Shown: positions 59,096 through 64,000 of the stretch, piece by piece
Position numbering within the stretch: the first letter of the stretch is position 1
Layout: every line of letters starts with the position of its first letter
Source: Megalonaias nervosa
Taxonomy: Eukaryota > Mollusca > Bivalvia > Unionida > Unionidae
Length of the DNA stretch: 64,000 bases
Reading direction: 5' to 3'
Assembly (NCBI GenBank): GCA_016617855.1
Contig: JAECUM010017573.1
Coordinates: 1 to 64,000, forward strand
The notes under the pieces: model-generated
Databases searched by the model: none
Told to the model about the DNA's origin: nothing
The model's input: the letters and a program-made list of their open reading frames with translations, nothing else
Translations under genes and position numbers: made by a program

Positions 59096-62000
59096 CTGAA
59101 AGCATAACAAAAGTTTCCTCCCCTTGCAATTACCAGTATAACATTAATTGCCTACTTGCTTAGAGACCTAAGAAAACCTCATATTTTAGGCAAAACTCCA
59201 GACTCTCTAAAGGTGAAACAAAATACACCTGTGCTGCATATTGATATGATTCAAGATATACAGCCTACAATACAATATATTATTGATACACGTTAACTTT
59301 TTTTCATCTTTTGAGGGTCTGTCACTGGCAGGGTGGTGTGCTTTATGTCTTAACATCTTGGTTGTATTTCCAGTATGCAGATTACAGACAGATATACACT
59401 GATCATATGCCATTTATTCTCATCCTTGACAAGATAAAATTAAAAATACTTCCAAACGGACTATATGTTAGTTTCAGTAATATTTTTTCAACCTTTGAGG
59501 CCATTCAGGCTGCTCCATTTGATTAGATGACAGACTCATCTTGGTCACCACACTCTTTGTTTGACACTGCATGAATGCTTTAAAATATCACAATACCAAT
59601 TTCACGTCTTCACATAAATTTGGAAGGCATTAGGCTGTTATCTTCAAAACACTAGAAATACAACAATTTCCTCCTGCAAGGAAAATCTTATCTAGAACAA
59701 GTTCAAGTGTGGAAGCAGAGATGCCTAACAACCAAACCCATCACATGCTGCCTATGCAAAACAGCTGCCATAATCCTAGACCACTCATTTCTGTCAGTGA
59801 AAAAGAATCTTGCTGACAACACCCACTCCCTTTCCATAAATTAACACAAGGTGACTAATTTGTATAGTTTAGAATCTGCTCCTTTGCCAATTCATTTTGT
59901 TTAAAAATCAGATCATTTTCAATAGCCGATTATATAAACACAAAAAAAGACATTCCAAACTTGTTATCCGTGAACAAAATAAGTACTTCATAGATGACAT
60001 GTCAGCCACTTTCTGTTCTTTTTTATCTATTTGGATTGAGTTTTGATGCAGTATTTCCAGTGTGTCATGCAATGAATAAGCTACAGATCTGATTGGTGGT
60101 TACTGTTTCACCCTGGACCTGAATAACCAATAATTATCAATCTTAATGAATGTATTTCGCTTCACCAAATGTATGACCTCCAAATTCAATCCAAGTAGTC
60201 AAGATATGAAGCAACAAAAAATCTTCGTGTCAAAGTGGTTATTAAATGACCTGTCAAAGTGGTTATTAAATGACCTGTAAAGTACTTAAATCATACATGA
60301 GGATCAAGTCTGGAATGTCTCCTTTACATTGATATATGTTATCAGTGGCTGAAACTAATGATGGGATAATTAGCATTAAGTTGGCAAGTGGTGGGGATTA
60401 CATTTAAAACCATGGGAGCAAGTGAGTGTTGTCAACAACAGTATTTTTTTAACTAAAAATTTAATGACATACATGAGTGCACATGCATACAACAGCTGTC
60501 TCGAATGAATTTGCCAATTAAAAAAAAATAAAAATGCAAGCAACTAATTATTCTGACTGCTGAAGATTAAAGTAACTGCTATAAAAATCGTTTTGTACAG
60601 GTTCTTCACCTCAGGTATCGATATGGAAAAAGTTATCAATACACTGATATATCACATAATCATTTCGCCCCAAAGCCTCTCATAAACCTTTACCCTTGAA
60701 TAATTTATACAACTTTGCATTTGTTTAAATATACACCAAGTTTTCAAAGCTAATTAATAGCCATCAATAACCACTCTTGCCATCCAAGATATACATCAAC
60801 ATTAAAGAATGAACTTACCCTGATATCTGACTTGGTCAGACCCTAAAATAAAACCCTCCCAAACTTACAAGGCAACTTGTGAATGCTGCTTGTTGAAATT
60901 TATTCCATGTATTGAAAGTTATATCATCAACACATATTCCAAATAAAGGCAAGTTGATGGCATTGTCCCATTACATCAGGAGCTCAACTGAAATCATATC
61001 ACACTCTCCCTTTGCAAATGAGTATTGTATACCACACTGGAATGAATTACATTGAGAAAAAACTCGGGGAGGAGTGGTTGGGTGGCAGTAATGGGACTGT
61101 TTAATGGATGAAGACTCATTTTATCATGGCAATGTATTGTATAAATTACCATCATTTTCAAGATACCCAATCTCGGAATACTTGAAGAGGCTTACACAAC
61201 CATTATGTGTACTTGAAAATAACATGCATGACATCACTGCTTATTGTTGTTGTTGATTCCCAATGAACAAGATTTCTTCTTTTTAAAAAAATTGGGGACA
61301 TTTATTCTGTGAAACAACTGTGAACATCAAAACTTGATTTTTCTTTATTGTTCCATCAATTAAATACTGATGCCCTGATTTCTCTGCAAGTAAAAGTGAA
61401 ATTTCTTTTCATCCCTGAGTGACAATTCAGGAAATTTCAGTTCACTACAAACTCGTTTCTCTATAATGAACCATATCTGTAATACAAAGCTTTTATTCCA
61501 TCAAGTATTCATTTCACTTGGTTGTGTTGCTATTTTCTTCAGCTAATTTAAGGCAGTTTAATTAAATTAGCTGCATAATAATATTCACAAAAGTGTTTGA
61601 TTGAAATGAAATGTTTGAGTGATTGAAATCAATTGAAACAAGTTGACCTGGCATGACTGTGACTGCAAGCTCAATGCAGGTTTGATTTGCATGCCTTTTA
61701 ACTTTTCTTGTAGTCCACCTCCTTTATTTGATTTGACATAAAAGACATAATTAATGAGACAATACAAAGCAGGTCAACTGTTAATCAGGTGCAACAATAA
61801 AACAAATACTTTGCAAGTGTGAGATCAAAACAAGGTCACAGGTATGAACTCTTCCATGGACCCTTTCTTTGTCATGGAACCTTTAGCTGTTTCACATCTG
61901 CATCTGGCTACAGAAACTTATCCATGTTTGGGTGGTTCCTGGGATGAATCATCCAATGGCAAGAGATATTTTTCTTCACCTTGAGAGGATTTTCCCCAAA

Positions 62001-62560
62001 ACCAGACCCATAGAATTTTTTCACAGCTGCTTCAATATATGGCAAAAAATATTCAATTGCAGCTGGGCATGTTTTTCACCTTATTATCTGACAAAGGTGA
62101 ACAAGATTCCAAAACTCTGGCCACATAACATCTTTACTGCTTATTTTGTTTACATTTTATATGTCCAATCCACTCATTGTATACCCATGTGGGCCATCCC
62201 CTGCTGAGGTAGCTTCTTTGCATGTCACTGCAATTCAGACTATAACTTACAGGTTTTCAATTCACTGGCATTGGGTTCTTAAGCAGCAAAACTTATGCAC
62301 CACATCAATGCTGCATTTTATATACATGATCTTGTGTACAAAGCATCAAGGGATATACATGTATGTCAATGTGCTGATACAGATCTCATCCATGACTGAA
62401 ACACAATCAATTCTACACTCAGAGAAGAATCACCAGATTGATCATCAAAGGAGGCACAAAGATTAAGATTTCATTTGGTGGTCACTAGCATGCCACTTGA
62501 AGGTCTAATTATAATATAGCAAACAAAAAAGGACAAGAAAAATGTTGTTTACAGACTTTG
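59096..62560. other. DNMT3 upstream intron, no exon recognised
   Basis: AT-rich sequence. An exact 24-bp tandem duplication (TGTCAAAGTGGTTATTAAATGACC) lies at 60227-60275. I searched minus for the DNMT3 exon with the ENV motif and found none. Confidence 0.5.
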
Positions 62561-62569
62561 CAGTATACT

Positions 62570-63475
62570 AAATTCCCTGTGATTACTGGAAGGGTGAAGC
62601 TGCTGTTGAAAAGTTAGTGAGTGCAACAAAAGTTACAAACAAGGTAGCTCAAGCATAGTTGGCAAAACAAGCAGTGTCAAATTTACCTGCCTGCATCAAG
62701 GCAAATTTACTTTGAATGGTTTGCTGTGAGGACCCCAATGAAGTTCATCAGGTGGGTATCTTATTTCTCCCACATGATCATATACACAGACGCACATACA
62801 AATATGCACTAACCAATGTAGATGTTGCCAGCAGACTGAAAGAAGACAAACCACTGACATCCAAAGATTCAGCAAGTGTTGCAGATGCCCTTAAACATAT
62901 CTTTACACATTCACAGCTAACATGGCCATGACTGGTGCACAGAGACATTGGCAAAGAACCATGCTCGAGTGACCTCATGCTACAATGATAGCAAAACATA
63001 GACTGCTGGTTCATGGGCATATACATCACAATCAGGCTATTGGAGGACAATTCAACCTTTCACTTGCAGAATGACTATTGGGGCATTAGTACGTGCAGGA
63101 AGTTTTGATGAATTGTACCTGGAGTGCTTGCAATCTAGAGTGATCTTGGACCATGTGTGCTAGTAGTCTAGAACAATCTCACAAGTAGGTGACATGGCTT
63201 TGCTCAATCACAGCAGCAATGAACAATGGAACCACACACATGGACAGAAACCCACAGAAGCAATTTGAATGAAGACTGCAGCCATTGCCCACAAAAGAGT
63301 TTTACAAGCACCCACGTCAGTCTTACTTGGAAACAATTTGATTTAGTATTTGTCTTCACTTGGAGAGTCAGAAGGAAAAAAATATTCCATCACTGACCCA
63401 GCATGGTCCACTGATACATTTACAACCTTAGACCAGACTGATTTTCGAGGGCAAACATCATGTTGCCATCTAGTG
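62570..63475 (+). pseudogene. Polinton/Maverick-type integrase, dead
   Basis: Interrupted plus-strand frames read as a retroviral-type integrase of the Polinton (Maverick) kind: YWKGEAAVEKL, then NEVHQVGILFLPHD (where the first catalytic Asp position reads VG), YKYALTNVDVASRL, PLTSKDSASVADALKHIF, a broken core with a second-half FNLSLAE-like block, and the C-terminal TDPAWS block at 63390-63410. Several stops and shifts are present. No capsid, polymerase or long terminal inverted repeat of a Polinton was found nearby, so it is an isolated fragment. Confidence 0.8.
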
Positions 63476-63779
63476 CCCACAGGAGAACAATCACCAAAAC
63501 CACCAAGTACAGCATTTATGGAAGAGATATTGCAAGTTGTTCCAGGGATACAAAATTACCATGATGAGTAATCTAAAATCATAAATTGATTCACACTCGT
63601 GGATTTCACTCTCATATAAAATTGTAAAGATGCTGCAAAGTAATAATTTTTAAACAACAGTTGTTCATTATTAAAATTTGGTTAATATACAGTTCACTAT
63701 AAATTACTAGTTGACTAAAACAAACATAAAAAAATAATAAACAACAACAGTCCCAAGAAAGGACTGACCCTTCACTATT

Positions 63780-64000
63780 TGACAAGAATTTTGATGCATT
63801 CAAGATAAGACCAGATGTTCTTTTGAACTTCTGAGTGTTAAAACCATCTCTGATACTCTTGAGCAACAAGATTTTCATATTAGCCACTGTGGCTGCAGGA
63901 AGATTGGCACCATTTTCATTTAGGACAAACTAGACACCATTACACAATTAGAAGTCTTTTGCAGAGAACCCTATGTTGATACGACCATTCATTCAAGAGA
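63780..64000 (+). mobile_element. ~146-bp-repeat element, copy E, left end
   Basis: It begins GCATTCAAGATAAGACCAGA and AAACCATCTCTGATACTC, as copy A does at 16.05 kb. It runs into the first unit (GCACCATTTTCATTTAGGAC, TATGTTGATACGACCATTC) and leaves the window. Confidence 0.8.

Noticed and set aside
59096..64000. The preceding DNMT3 exon carrying the ENV motif
   Set aside because: Searched on minus for FWLFENV-like coding and found nothing; it probably lies beyond the window.

Overview
This window looks like animal nuclear DNA, AT-rich, intron-rich and crowded with decayed mobile elements. Two host genes can be recognised, both only by their 3' ends, from short exons with clean splice sites. 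Several elements are familiar from mollusc genomes: tRNA-derived SINEs whose tails read like CTGAAAAATTGTTAAAG..CGTTAAA, DIRS-like and Gmr1-like retrotransposons, and a Polinton-type integrase. A mollusc or other lophotrochozoan is therefore the best guess. This is inference from gene structure and repeat types, not from a search.

Host genes. The plus strand carries the last seven exons of a TTC27 homologue (tetratricopeptide repeat protein 27), at about 2.67-31.75 kb and ending in a TGA stop. The minus strand carries the last four exons of a DNMT3-type de novo DNA methyltransferase, running from 59.10 kb down to the stop at 40.955 kb. The two genes converge tail to tail across about 9.2 kb. 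No bacterial genes, CRISPR arrays or operons are present.

Regions. 0-1.25 kb: 39-bp satellite. 1.25-10.1 kb: first TTC27 introns with SINEs, a 52-bp satellite, an inverted-repeat element that contains a copy of that satellite unit, a degenerate ~140-bp tandem array and a LINE end. 10.1-22.2 kb: large TTC27 intron with a SINE, a LINE fragment, a solo LTR and a 5-kb DIRS-like element inserted into an older element made of ~146-bp repeats. 22.2-31.75 kb: last TTC27 exons with a LINE, a small hAT-type element and a second DIRS-like element. 31.8-40.95 kb: intergenic sequence and the likely DNMT3 3' UTR, with another ~146-bp-repeat element and minisatellites. 41.1-53.9 kb: last DNMT3 intron with a decayed Gmr1-like Ty3/gypsy element, a third ~146-bp-repeat element, hAT and LINE fragments and a 51-bp satellite. 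53.9-59.1 kb: three DNMT3 exons and two related solo LTRs. 59.1-64 kb: sequence upstream in DNMT3 with a dead Polinton-type integrase and the start of another ~146-bp-repeat element.

Most long open frames here are accidents: tandem repeats whose period is a multiple of three, or shadows of transposons. The most unusual structures are two perfect hairpins with identical 37/5/37 geometry, a perfect 287-bp duplication inside a DIRS-like element, three related LTRs with a conserved GTAAGT..AG just before the poly(A) signal, and a satellite that matches the core of a nearby inverted-repeat element.
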